NCBI GenBank assembly: GCA_951812925.1
Contig: OX638369.1
Span: 56,682,228-56,746,227, forward strand
Origin: Calliopum simillimum
Lineage: Eukaryota > Arthropoda > Insecta > Diptera > Lauxaniidae
Direction: 5' to 3'
Length of the DNA: 64,000 bases
Positions 10,724 through 21,468 of this stretch are shown here, in pieces. The notes under the pieces were generated by a model. That model searched no databases and was not told where the DNA came from. It saw nothing but the letters and a program-made list of their open reading frames with translations. Position 1 is the first letter of the stretch. Every line of letters starts with the position of its first letter. Position numbers and translations under genes: made by a program.

Positions 10724-11647
10724 CAGTCTGTTAAATAAGAGCGTGGTCATTGTTGTGAGAAAATGAAAATACCCATTGCGAAAATTCTTTTTAATATTGA
10801 TTTATTTGATCGAAAACTTCAATGCAAATACATTAATAGCAGGTCCAATCACCCCCAGCATCAATTATAGCTTGACATCTTCGCGACATACTTTGAACAA
10901 GATTTTGCGCATACTCTTCTGAAAACGACCTCCAAATTTTGTGAATGCGTCGAACCAGCTGTTTCAAGTTGCAGGGTCGGTTTTTCTGAAGCTTCATCTT
11001 CATTTGCGCCCAAACGTTTTCAATTGGATTGGCATCGGGCGACTGAGACGGCCAATCCAAAGTCACGACACCATTTTGTCTTTGGCCCATTCAAGACGTT
11101 TTTGGACATGTTTTTCACTGAGCATCGGTTTTTGCAAAGTACTTCGGTATTTCACACTATTTGCAATCAAAAGATTACGAATAGTTCCGTGGGAGATATT
11201 CAAACCTTTTTGGGACAATTTCGAAGCACCTTCACGCAAAGTTAATGTTGGATTTTTCGAAAATAGAGCACAGATCAGTTTTTCCTGTTTTTCCGTCACT
11301 ACACCGACAGACCCGCGATTTGGAAAGTCATCGACATTTTTTTCTTCTTTGAAGCGATTCACCCACTTACTCACAAACTGTTTCGACTTTTGCATATACT
11401 TCGCAGCCGCCGCTTGGGTCATTTTGGGACCTTTGGGGTGCAAACACAAAAAAACGGCTTCAAAGCGCGACGCGTACGCGGTACTCATTTTGGAAAAATG
11501 CTGAGAACGCATTGAAAAGAGTGGTCAGCTGATTCACTTTCACGAAGCATGAAGGACAATACTGCCCTCTGTGTGAGAAAAAAAAATTACAGCATTATAC
11601 TTTACCGATCGCGAGTAATCGTGACCACGCTCTTATTTAACAGACTG
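10724..11647 (-). mobile_element. Tc1-like element with internal deletion
   Basis: CAGTCTGTTAAATAAGAGCG and the inverted CGCTCTTATTTAACAGACTG are the ends, with TA on both sides; the terminal repeat is about 26 bp (GTGGTCA continues it). The insertion is in the left arm of the foldback at 10411-12360, at the sequence cacttaTA. Confidence 0.92.
10833..11512 (-). pseudogene. Tc1-like transposase lacking the catalytic core
   Basis: The N-terminal open frame (149 residues) has the paired-like DNA-binding part, with KYMQKSKQFVSKWVNRFKEE and SHGTIRNLLIANSVKYRS. It then runs into the C-terminal frame with DWPSQSPDANPIENVWAQMK, where the Glu is the third catalytic residue. The segment holding the two catalytic Asp residues is deleted between about 11060 and 11090. 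It could be mobilised only in trans. Confidence 0.88.
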
Positions 11648-12360
11648 TATTCAAAAAAAACTTTCTTATACAAAATTGAACTGAACTGTAAAATGCATAA
11701 AATTTGTAAACACCCAACATGGAACCTGGTCGTTAAATGAGAATTTTCGGCTGTTGAACGCCCGCGGTCGGCAAAACTTTTTTTTACACGAAAGTGAGGC
11801 ATCGTATAAAAAAAGTGTATAAGGCATAAAATGTTTAGAATTGTCCGGGGAATACTTGTGAATATTTTCAGAATTTTTTGGACATTCAAAATTTTTTTAT
11901 TTTTACATTTTTGAAAAAAATCATACGTATTTCTCGGACGATTGTAAGCATTTTATGTTTGAGTAAAAAAGAGTTTTGCCGACTGTGGGCGTACAACAGG
12001 TGAAAATACAGTTTAGTTCAATTTTGCGTAAGGAAGTTTTTTTGAAAAAATTATATTTTGTGAGTTATGGTCGAAAAACTAAAAAAGACCGAACATTTTA
12101 CCTCAAAACACCCACTGAATGAAATTTTTTGACATAGTTTGTTGAGAAAAGTTACTTGTTGGACATTTAGCTCCAATTTTAGTAAATAAAAAAACGAGTT
12201 CCTGAAATAGTTCACGAGCTATTGATCGGAAACTGATAAGCTTCTGACAAAATCTTTGGAGGTCAATAAAAACCGTTATGCAGCTAAATTTGCAAAACCG
12301 ATCGAGGGGTTTACTCAGCTATGATAGGGCTATCGTCCCAGTATAGCAAAGTCTTGTCCC

Positions 12361-13214
12361 TATAACATTTTCTTAACTTAGAAAAAAAACTTCAAGGAAA
12401 CTACATTAAGGGGTTCTTTTTTAATATTTTTTCATTTTGTCAAATGTACTCCTAATACTTTTCGAAAATGTCAAAGTCAAATGTGCCAGGTGTCAAAGGT
12501 ACTCCTTTTATCCTCTAAGATAAAGAACCCCAAAAACTTGGTCGTACAAATAAAATGACTCGGATTTAAATTTTTTGGACTTAACGTAGAGGACTTTTAC
12601 TTTGTCTATGGTAGAGATTTGATCTAGTCTCTTCTGAATGTTAAAGATAGCGCTATTATAAATAGAAAATAGTCCACTGTTTTATATTTATTTTCAGAGA
12701 AATACGTGCGGTGAAGTTGACACAATGAGATATGTGCATTTATTTATTAATTTTAGTAGAAATTCTATTCCAGAACAATACTTATTACTTAACTAGAACA
12801 TGACCGAAACCAATTTAAAAATTTGTTTTTAGAAATTTTCACTTTCGTAACTGTTATTTTCGCCTTCATTCATCATGCCTCAGCTTTAAAATAAGCCCGC
12901 TTTCATTTTGATAATTCATGCCTTGCCGTATCATTAGATTATTCGCATTTTGCACGCAAATTTTTTAAAATTTTAATATCTAGCTATTTTATAGATTTTT
13001 TGTAATTTGTATTGCATTTTTTGTTTTTCTTTTTTTATTTAAATTTTTTTTTTCGGTATTGCAACTTTACCTTAATTTTGTTTTTGGAATGTATATTGTT
13101 TTGATTTGGAAAAAAAAAAAATGTAATTCCTGTTGTGATTTAAAACAAATACTAAAGAGAAAAAATCTAATTCCAAAAATGTGCTATCGAAACAAAAACT
13201 AACACCCATAACAG
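12361..13214. other. Remainder of Ndae1 intron, no gene seen
   Basis: AT-rich sequence with T-runs (about 13020-13060) and no coding signature. The 13160-13214 stretch leads into the next exon, with aacacccataacag as the acceptor and only a weak pyrimidine tract. Confidence 0.5.
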
Positions 13215-13449
13215 AGGATATGGTGAAAAGCCCCAGCAGTCAATCGATGCATCGAAATACGAGCTCTAGTGAATTGAATAGTGACCATCGCAGTAATACA
13301 AATTTTATGCGTAAAATTCCACAGGGTGCTGAAGCCAGCAATATACTTGTGGGCGAAGTGGACTTTCTCGAAAAGACATTATCAGGCTTTATACGCTTGA
13401 GTCAGGCAGCAGTAATGGGTGATTTGACCGAAGTACCAGTACCAACAAG
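13215..13449 (+). CDS. Ndae1: Ndae1-like exon: end of cytoplasmic domain
   Basis: The exon runs from acceptor ataacag to donor ACAAG|gtaat and keeps the phase of the neighbours. It encodes the family hallmark [20 protein letters not shown] followed by [16 protein letters not shown] and LTEVPVPT, which in SLC4 transporters links the variable Ser-rich region to the C-terminal part of the cytoplasmic domain. The first third ([20 protein letters not shown]) is the end of the variable linker. This exon anchors the upstream exon predictions. Confidence 0.92.
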
Positions 13450-13525
13450 GTAATATTTCTTTTTAAGCACAATCTCCTTTATAAACTTAACTGAGTAAAG
13501 CATTTTCTTCTAATCATCATAACAG

Positions 13526-14336
13526 ATTCATCTTCATACTTCTTGGCCCACCTGGTAGTCAGAGTAATTTCCATGAAATTGGACGCGCCATGGCTACTCT
13601 AATGTCTGATGAAATCTTCCACGAAGTTGCATATAGGGCACGTAAACGTGATCATCTACTCGCTGGTATTGATGAATTTCTTGATGCCGTAACAGTGCTG
13701 CCACCCGGTGAATGGGATCCCACCATACGAATTGAACCACCTGCAGCTATACCATCGCAAGAGGTGCGTAAACGTCCGCCCGAGTTACCAAAAGATATCA
13801 TCGATGAAGAGGAAGAAGAACAACGTCTGCGTGAAGAATCTGGACTTTCGCGTACAGGTCGTCTATTTGGTGGTCTCATAAATGATGTTAAACGAAAGGC
13901 ACCTTGGTATCTGTCCGATTTCAAGGATGCGCTTTCAATGCAATGTATTGCTTCGTGGATCTTTTTGTATTTTGCATGTCTCTCGCCGATTATTACTTTT
14001 GGCGGTCTACTCAGTGAGGCAACGGGCAAAAATATGGCAGCTATGGAATCATTGGTTTCAGGTTTTATTTGTGGTATTGTATATGGATTTTTCTCGGGGC
14101 AACCACTCACCATATTGGGTTCAACTGGTCCGGTACTTGTTTTTGAGACAATTGTTTATGACTTTTGTATGAATCAAGGCTGGGATTATTTAACATTCCG
14201 TTTTTGGATTGGCACTTGGATAGCGGTTATATTGCTGATAATGGTTGCAATTGATGCCAGTTCTTTGGTGTGTTATATCACAAGATTTACGGAGGAAAAT
14301 TTCGCTACATTAATTGCATTCATCTTTATCTATAAG
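13526..14336 (+). CDS. Ndae1: Ndae1-like exon: cytoplasmic domain end and first membrane spans
   Basis: This 811-base exon encodes a Na+-driven Cl-/HCO3- exchanger segment of the SLC4 family, which exchanges bicarbonate and sodium for chloride at the plasma membrane and controls cell pH. Visible motifs: RFIFILLGPPGSQSNFHEIG, then GTLMSD-like MATLMSDEIFHEVAYRARKR, the VLPPGEWDP loop, an acidic DEEEEEQRLREESG stretch, and the membrane entry YLSDFKDALS followed by CLSPIITFGGLLSEATGKN (span 1-2) and SGQPLTILGSTGPVLVFE (span 3, the conserved STGP signature). Acceptor is catcataacag, donor TATAAG|gtaag; it ends on a codon boundary. The codons and residues show no damage, so the gene looks functional. 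Confidence 0.96.
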
Positions 14337-14408
14337 GTAAGAGAGGCTGATGGGCATTGTGGTCGATAGTATTTTGGTCATTGAACTGTTTTTGGTTTTT
14401 CTTTACAG

Positions 14409-14543
14409 GCTGTTGAAAATGTATTTCTCATTGGCAAAAAGTATCCAGTTGATAATCCGATATATGATTGCATATGTACGCCACCGTTTGGTAGCAATTC
14501 GACTATTCTGGAATGGGCTAAATATGATAAGACCTCTTGTTTG
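14409..14543 (+). CDS. Ndae1: Ndae1-like exon: extracellular loop
   Basis: Forty-five complete codons between ctttacag and TTG|gtgagtc. The product begins AVENVFLIGKKYPVDN and contains IYDCICTPPFGSNST, the cysteine-bearing external loop between membrane spans of NBC-type SLC4 transporters, with an N-S-T glycosylation sequon. It joins in phase to both neighbours. Confidence 0.95.
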
Positions 14544-15982
14544 GTGAGTCATAATTATTAAGTAGACAATTACGTTGATAAATGATAAGTTTGATGTATA
14601 AGTTAACACTAAAATGATAAGTTAAGTGTATAAGTTCAAGCTCAAATAATTACAGTATGATAAAAACAAAAACTCAATTGATAATTTAATAAGTAATAAA
14701 TGATAAGTTTGCTAAACTTTAGATCTTTTGATGCACTTTAGCAAGTACATAATTTTGTTCCAGCATACAAATTTATCACAATTGATAAGTTGATTTAAGC
14801 AGCTGAATAAACTTAAACTTACAAACTTTAAATTATTTTCGATAAGTTTCGTAAATTTCGCATTTTAATAACTAATTTGTGAAACCCTTTTGAAATACAC
14901 AAATGGAATGATAAGTGATAAATGTCGCGATTTAATAAGTTACTAATTTAGATTTCGTATATGAATTCATGAGTGATAAGTTGTAGAAGAACAATAAATT
15001 ATGACATTTGACAGCTTTCGCAAATTTTTCTTTGTCATACGAATAGCTTCATAATTTAAAAGCAGTTATCACTTCAACTTAGCAAAAATAATTGATGAGT
15101 TATAATGTAGATAAAAAAGCACATTATTGCACTTATGTCTCTTATAGAAAAACATTAGTATAATTTTTTGATAAGTGACTATATGATAAGTTAATATATT
15201 ACTTAAATATCCATAGATTGTGTTCTTGTTACCTTCGATGAAAATAGTTTGTGACAGGTGCCTTGATAAGACCAATTTCAATACCTTCAGATTTAAATTA
15301 ATTTTTTTTTGATAAGTTTAGTTACTTTTGTCTCGTAATCGGTATTTTCTTACTATAGATATATATATTTTATATGAAAGATAGCTATCATTTCACATAG
15401 GTAAATATAAAACTAAGCCAAAAGATCACAAAAAAAGTGCTTTTGATTTGCTAAGTAACTATTGATAAGCTGTTGTTTAAATGAAACGCAATAATTTTTA
15501 GCAACAAAACTTTAAACTTTGATAAGTTACGCTATTTGAATTCAAAGGTTATTTTACTATAAAAAACCCAATAACAAAAATAATACTGATAATTATCGAT
15601 TATAATTGATAATATTTCCTAATAAAATAGTCAAGCTAAGCAATAAATAAATGGATAAAATAATAAACAAAAAACGAATCTGTTAATCAATATAAGAGCT
15701 ACGGCTTAGCCTGCACCATAGCGCCAAGATTTGATAAGTAAATGAATCAACAAGATTATTTCATTCAGTGCTTAAAGTTCTGTAAGAACTGTGGTAATTT
15801 GTAAATTGTAACTATTAAGAATTATTTTTGTCGTATTTTTTTGCTGCATTTCATTGTTTTTGAAAAAGCCTTATTTATAAGTAAAAAATTTATTGATAAG
15901 TGATAAGTTCAAGATTAAAAAAATATTTTGCTAAGTGAAAAATTGCTGATTTAAACATGCCATTTTATCTTCTTTCCAACAG
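14544..15982 (+). promoter_or_regulatory. Ndae1 intron with a homotypic TGATAAG cluster
   Basis: This intron holds TGATAAG at about 14583, 14615, 14701, 14783, 14909, 14974, 15169, 15184, 15264, 15310, 15463, 15520, 15732, 15894 and 15901, plus CGATAAG at 14840, all on the + strand. Most continue as GATAAGTT. This matches the WGATAR consensus for GATA factors, which in flies direct gut and excretory epithelium genes, a plausible setting for an ion transporter. The strict one-strand orientation also fits a decayed dispersed repeat. No mobile-element ends or ORFs are seen. Regulatory function is inference. Confidence 0.4.
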
Positions 15983-16485
15983 GCCAGCAACGGCACACTG
16001 GTCGGTGCAGATTGTGATAAACCCGAAACCTCAAATGTATATCTTATGTCAATCATACTCTTCCTGGGCACCTTTATAATTTCGGTAATATTGAAAGATT
16101 TTAAAAATGCTCTATTCTTTTCAACAATAGTACGCCAATATATAAGTGACTTTGCTGTCATTATTGCCATTTTCGCAATGTCATTTTTGGATTTCGCAAT
16201 GAATGTGGCAACACCAAAACTGGAAGTGCCACATGAATTAAAACCAACGCTGACATCACGTGGTTGGATTATACCACCATTTACAGAGAACAATCCAATT
16301 TGGTCACCAATTATTGCAGTATTCCCAGCGATTTTGGGTACAATTCTCATTTTTATGGATCAACAGATTAGTGCAGTTATTATTAATCGTAAGGAGAATA
16401 AATTGAAAAAAGGTTGTGGCTATCATTTGGATTTGTTTATCCTTTGTATTTTGATACAAATCTGCAGTTTAATGGGATTGCCATG
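15983..16485 (+). CDS. Ndae1: Ndae1-like exon: central membrane spans
   Basis: From acceptor tttccaacag to donor CCATG|gtaag, 503 bases. It continues the external loop ([18 protein letters not shown]) into [38 protein letters not shown], the loop [18 protein letters not shown], then [20 protein letters not shown] and [18 protein letters not shown], which are highly conserved across SLC4 bicarbonate transporters. The [21 protein letters not shown] block is the best family identifier. It ends two bases into a Trp codon that the next exon completes. Confidence 0.96.
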
Positions 16486-16559
16486 GTAAGAGTTCATATT
16501 GAGAGAGATAGTGAAAATGTAATTCATTTTATATCATCAAAAACTTTATTTTATTATAG

Positions 16560-16872
16560 GTTCGTTGCTGCCACTGTGCTGAGTATAAATCATGTGAATT
16601 CACTTAAAAAGGAATCAGAATGTTCTGCTCCAGGCGAAAAAGCACAATTTCTGGGTGTACGTGAACAACGTGTGACGCATATTATGATCTTCTTTACCAT
16701 TGGTTTATCAGTTTTGTTGACGCCACTTTTGTGTCACATACCAATGCCTGTACTGTTTGGTGTTTTCCTATATATGGGTGTAGCTTCGCTGAAGGGTCTT
16801 CAGTTCTTCGATCGCATTATGATTATGTTTATGCCAGCTAAATATCAACCTGACTATATGTTCTTACGACAG
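16560..16872 (+). CDS. Ndae1: Ndae1-like exon: late membrane spans
   Basis: Starts after ttttattatag, completing the split Trp codon, and ends at CGACAG|gtatgc on a codon boundary (313 bases). It encodes [20 protein letters not shown], then [20 protein letters not shown], then spans [20 protein letters not shown] and [20 protein letters not shown], ending [11 protein letters not shown]. The GVREQR and [14 protein letters not shown] motifs are invariant in the NBC/NDCBE branch. Confidence 0.96.
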
Positions 16873-18013
16873 GTATGCAAAATATTATAAATCAATATGA
16901 ACGACTTGTTAATTTAATTGTTTTTTGGAACAGGTAATAAATTTACATTATTAGGTTTGAACTTATTGTTCAGTGTTTATGTAAAACACCACCAAATTGC
17001 AAAACAAGGCAAAATGCATACAGAAAAACAAAAATCTTTGATATCTAATGCCTATGCCCACGGGCACTTGAGCTTTTGTGCTTAAAAGCTTTCAATGAGC
17101 TTTTATGCATTGACGAAATGCGCTAGTATTGAGTTTGGTTATCACTGTCCTATAGTATTTATAACCAGATATTCTTCGTTTTGACTATGAAGCCTTAGAG
17201 TGATCTTCGGGAAGCTTCGGATATCCCAGATAACTATCAGTTAAAGCTTGTTGATAGTCCGCAATATATGTTTTCCTCCTAGTATACCTAGATATTCTAT
17301 GTTTTGAAAATCTTTCCATACTTGAGTTCCACTCCCTGCAAAATTTACAGTTCTATTGGCCGAATAGTTTCTAAATGATTATTCTTCAGACACACAAAAA
17401 TTGATTGATTCCCCATGTAAAGTTCCACTTCCTTTTTTACCCCTTTAAGGGATTATTTCGGCGATAGAAACTGTCCTAGGGTTCCAAGCTAATACCGTAC
17501 CAAACTTCATCTAAATCTGCGTGAAAAGGTTAGCCAGACAAACGCATTTATAATACATATTAGAACGGAAGTACGGATGCAAGGAAAAATTCTCAATCGA
17601 AAATGCGGTGATCTAAAGCTGAAAGTAGAGCAATGGTTCCTTGGCATATTTATCTTAGAATTGAATGTACTTTTACATAGCGGAGTCGGTAAGACTTCTT
17701 CCATAAAATTTGTTCCACCTTAAGGTATATGGGAATATCCAAAAATAATCGGAGGTGCTCAAAAGCGGCCAAAAAAATAGCGGCCAACAAAAAGGGGCCA
17801 AAAAATAGCGGCCAAATAAAAAAGGGGCCAAATATAAAAAGGGGCCAAAAAAAAGGGGCCAAAGGAAAAAAGAGGCCAAATGTGGGTAAAAAAGAATTTA
17901 AACGGTTCTCATCTCTTTAAAACGATTCCTGTCTCTAAAATACGGACCGAATGTGCTTTTCTTCATTAATAGTACTATTCTTTCAAGAATCAGTGCTTCC
18001 TTTACAATTAGTA

Positions 18014-18743
18014 AACAGTAAAAATTTTAGTTTAATTTTAAAACCAAAAAAAGTATTTATATAGAACAATGCCAAAAAAAGTTTTAATTTTAAACTATTT
18101 TGGAATAAATAAAGAGAGGAAGAAAAATGAAAAAAAAAATAAAAAATTTAAATTTAATTGAGTAAAAAAAAAAAAAAAAAAACAAGACTTCCTTCCAAAC
18201 TGAGATTCGAACCCAGGGTACAACATCTTGTGTACATAAATTACGAAGTCTTTAGCTCACTCGGCTATCTAACGTATTGACGTAGTTGTGTGAAATTTGT
18301 ATTTAAAAAATTGAAAAAGAAAAGTTTTTTTTGTTATTTTGTTCTCTTTATTTTTTTTATGCTCTTTTGATAAATAAAGTTTTTCAAATTTTGAAATTAA
18401 AAAGTCTGTCCAAGCTAAATTAAAACTTTGATGGCATTAGTTTCAAACCAAAAGTATTAAAATTGGCACAGAGAATATTTTAATACTTTTCTTGGACTTA
18501 TTTTAAAACTAAAAATGATTAGTTTTTTGAATTTAAAGTTATTTTAGGATTGTTTTTAAGCCACTTTGGTATTAAAAAATTGAAAAAACTAAATGGTTTA
18601 TAAGTAAATATTTTTTGTGATAAAATTAAAACCTACCGGAATAAATTTCAATCTTTTTGGGAATAAATTTTGAATTTAATACCAAAGCAGTTTAAAATCA
18701 ATACCGAATGGAATCAAAAGTAAACTATCACTTTTTACTGTGT
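18014..18743. mobile_element. Possible MITE core with acagtaaaaa ends
   Basis: acagtaaaaattt near 18014 and tttttactgt near 18734-18743 are short inverted ends inside the GGCC palindrome. The interior is AT-rich and contains the minus-strand tRNA-like sequence at 18190-18275 next to a poly(A) stretch (18166-18182). The ends are short, so this is tentative. Confidence 0.35.
18190..18275 (-). other. tRNA-like sequence, class II (Leu/Ser-like)
   Basis: Read on the minus strand: an A box GATAGCCGAGTGAGC (18253-18268), an anticodon-side region, a long variable part, and a B box GGGTTCGAATCTC (about 18202-18214), followed by T-rich DNA. About 85 nt in total, like leucine or serine tRNAs. The acceptor ends do not pair convincingly, so it is likely a SINE head or tRNA pseudogene rather than an active tRNA gene. 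Confidence 0.5.
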
Positions 18744-19589
18744 ACTAGGATTAAGACAAAACAACTTAACACTCTTCACTAGGTATAAATAGAGTCACTT
18801 TTGAAAATCAAATTTTTTGGCCCCTTTTTTTTTGGCCGCTATTTTTTGGCCCCTTTTTGTATTTGGCCTATTTTTCTTTGGCCGCTTTTTTTTGGCCACT
18901 TATTTTTTGGCCCCTTTTTTGGCCCCTTTTTTGGCCGCTATTTTTTGGCCCCTTTTTTTGGCCGCTATTTTTTGGCCGCTTTTGAGTGAAATCAAAATAA
19001 TCTTACCTTATATGACACAGGTTTTTTTCATTTTCTATAACCAAATGTGGTGGAATATATTCCTAAACGTGTAAAACGAAATTTCCAATAGGTGTACAAG
19101 AAAATTTCGACATAAGGGGTTGTCAGGAGGTCGTGTTACCTGAAAATTTTGGGGAAATCGAGAATTCAGATAATATACGGGAGAGCACACATTTCAGAAG
19201 CATAAGATATGTTATGGAACACTTTTCCGAATATTCTCAAGTAAAATCGTATGTGGGACATGGCGACAGAATGGGTTAAAAAGTCTAAATCGCTTATTAC
19301 GGCCACATAACAGGTCCGAAAACTCACCTTAGCGCACCTTAGCTACACATAAGTCAAGATAGCAGGATATCTAACAAATACTCTCAAGTAAAATTCAGAA
19401 AAATCGTATGTGGGACACGGTGACAGAAGCAAGCAAATTCCTTGATATAATCGACTTTGTATTTGATGTTTTTTTTTTTTTAATTTAAGCCCCCCAGGTT
19501 TGCTGAGCCAGGCCGATTATGACTTTTACGATGCACTGAAAAGTTCCAACTATGAAACTAATTATTTGTTTTCTACTTTTTCACTACAG

Positions 19590-20006
19590 GTTCCCATCAA
19601 ACGTGTACATCTCTTCACTTTGATACAGCTGGCTTGCCTTATCATTTTATGGTTGATCAAGTCGTTCTCACAAACCTCAATACTCTTCCCATTGATGTTG
19701 GTCGTTATGATTGGTATTCGCAAGGCACTCGATTTGGTGTTCACACGAAGAGAATTGAAAATACTCGATGACATTATGCCAGAGATGACAAAACGTGCAG
19801 CTGCTGATGATTTACATCATTTAGATGCTGAGGTGGGATTCGTTCAGAAATTATTACCTTGTTTACCTTGGGGTCATAGGTCACAAAATAGCACTAAAGG
19901 TAGTAGAAATCGTAGTAACAATAGTAATATGAATGGCAGTAGATTGCAATTCCAAGTACAAATGGAAAAAGAACTTGAAGCACAAAGTAGTCTGCTACAA
20001 AAATGA
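19590..20006 (+). CDS. Ndae1: Ndae1-like last exon in this window, with stop
   Basis: After acceptor tttttcactacag the exon encodes VPIKRVHLFTLIQLACLIIL, the last spans (FPLMLVVMIGIRKALDLVF) and the cytoplasmic tail RRELKILDDIMPEM-TKRAAADDLHHLDAEVG, then a Ser/Asn-rich tail to a TGA at 20004-20006. A good alternative donor, GCTGAG|gtggga at 19832, falls exactly where the conserved body ends, so other C-termini may be spliced from exons further 3', as is known for SLC4 genes. The frame is also open upstream of 19590 to about 19500, probably by chance because the acceptor at 19590 joins the preceding exon in the conserved phase. Confidence 0.93.
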   Translation, partial: VPIKRVHLFTLIQLACLIILWLIKSFSQTSILFPLMLVVMIGIRKALDLVFTRRELKILDDIMPEMTKRAAADDLHHLDAEVGFVQKLLPCLPWGHRSQNSTKGSRNRSNNSNMNGSRLQFQVQMEKELEAQSSLLQK

Positions 20007-21440
20007 TACGAACCAATTGGCAGCACTTTTTTCTAAAGCAAACGACACAACCCTAAAAGCACAAAAAATAGAACACAAACACAAAACTAAAAAAAAAAAA
20101 AAATACACTGTAACTAATTCCTAAGCACAACACGAATTGCAACAATACACCTGAAAAAGTCACAACGAAAGCAAGAAAAAAAATCAATTAAAAATTTTCT
20201 ATTACTTTATAAATGTATAAGCTACTACTATTACTACTACTTTTTGTATAAAACACACACTACTATTTAGCAATTTTAGATATTACATGTATGTCGTTCG
20301 AGCAAGAAAATGCACTGCAATATTTTAGTTTATTAATTTTCAAATTATTGAGCAGTATTTTAATTTTTGGAAAGGTTTTTTTAATTTACTATATAAGTAA
20401 TATACAAACATACATACATTAGATGAAAAGCATCATTTGCATGTTTTTCAAGTTTTCTAAATATATAACAACCAATTGATAACGTTTTTATTTATTAAAT
20501 ATAAATAATTGTGTCAATTCTATAGATATATACTCGTATATGATAAAATACTAGTTACGCATTGCACAAATTTTGTTTGAAATTTTCAATGTAATTCCAA
20601 TTACATTTTAGTTGTCGTGTAGTAAATTTGTTTTTTAGTAATAATTTTATAACACTATTCTGTAAAACATAAAGTATTGATTGCTTCTTGACCACTCACT
20701 TAAATCAGATCACTATGATCTATGATAACGGATGATCTGTGTCCAATCAGTGGCGGATCCAGGATAGTCAAGAGGGGAGGCCGATTGACTACATTTCTAG
20801 ATAATAACAGAATGTTGGTTTGAGAGGGGGACTGATCGCCCCCCCCCCCCTCCTTGGATCCGCCACTGTACCCAATGGATATAAATTTTAAATTGAAAGT
20901 AAAATTTTGTCAGAAAAGACTTTTTATTTTTACTAAGCTTGAAAGCTTTTATGCTTTACACTTTTCCTCAGAATAGTGTTATTCAATTTTTTAGTATCTA
21001 AGCTATAAGTCATTCCTTTTTGTAAGCAATTTTATGTTTTCAATTTTATTTTAATTTTTTATTTTTTTTTAATCGTTTTCACAGTTTTGTTTTATATTGT
21101 TATTTATGTATTTTATAAGAAAAACGTTGTTATAATATTTTAATAATTTTATGCACTTATTTTTTAATATTTTAATAAAAAGTCATTTTCTTAACAAATA
21201 GATGAAGGAAATAATACTTTAGAAAATAAAGACGGTAATGTAGCAAAGCATACGTATGTAGTTCTACGTGTTATATAAATTATATAATATAATATAATTA
21301 AATAAAATGTTTAAAGGTTTAAATTTTATCAGGGTTAAAACAAGATAAAAATAAAATGAGTACCTTTTCGAGTATAAGTAGAAAGAAATAATAATATTTC
21401 GACTTAGATAACTAGGTTGAACTAAAGTAAATGTTTAACA
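20007..21440 (+). other. Probable 3' UTR and flank of the Ndae1-like gene
   Basis: AT-rich sequence without coding signature after the stop. Possible polyadenylation hexamers aataaa occur near 21226 and 21300, but nothing here decides which is used. A small MITE sits at 20748-20868. Confidence 0.4.
20748..20868. mobile_element. Short MITE with CAGTGGCGGATCC ends (hAT-like)
   Basis: CAGTGGCGGATCCAGGA at the left and TCCTTGGATCCGCCACTG at the right are inverted copies. The flanking 8-mers tgtccaat and tacccaat agree at six of eight positions, consistent with an old 8-bp hAT-type target duplication. It is 121 bp long with no coding. Confidence 0.75.
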
Positions 21441-21468
21441 GGTACACTAGACCTATCGTTAAAATTGA

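Larger units (their letters stand above)
10411..12360. mobile_element. Long foldback element (arms about 500 bp) split by a Tc1-like insertion
   Basis: The ends read gggacaagacttggctc and (inverted) gcaaagtcttgtccc, each next to TA. Sequence from 10411-10723 plus 11650 to about 11875 is the reverse complement of about 11880-12360: for example gttatgcagctaaatttgc, cacccactg, gagttatggtcgaaaaact and gttttgccgac all recur inverted. Without the 924-bp insertion the element is about 1.0 kb and is a near-perfect palindrome. No ORF of its own is seen. Confidence 0.85.
17758..18985. repeat. Inverted GGCC minisatellite arms around a tRNA-like core
   Basis: At 17758-17880 units of the form ggggccaaaaaatagc/ggccaa repeat with a period near 15-19 bp; at 18818-18985 the same words occur in reverse complement (ttggcccctttttttggccgc). 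Flanking words aaaagcggccaaaa and ttggccgctttt pair as well, so the structure is a 1.2-kb palindrome with an AT-rich core of about 0.9 kb. Open frames in the arms (Phe/Ala/Pro-rich) come from the repeat, not from selection. It lies in the last long Ndae1 intron. Confidence 0.8.

Noticed and set aside
10941..11504. 187-residue + strand ORF
   Set aside because: Antisense to the Tc1-like transposase; shadow frame.
17650..18989. Phe/Ala/Pro-rich open frames on both strands
   Set aside because: Produced by the GGCC minisatellite; hydrophobic composition is a translation of ttggccccttttt.
19498..19589. Extra Ndae1 exon start at the cccccag acceptor (19497)
   Set aside because: Using this acceptor in the conserved phase meets a stop within three codons; the acceptor at 19589 joins correctly.
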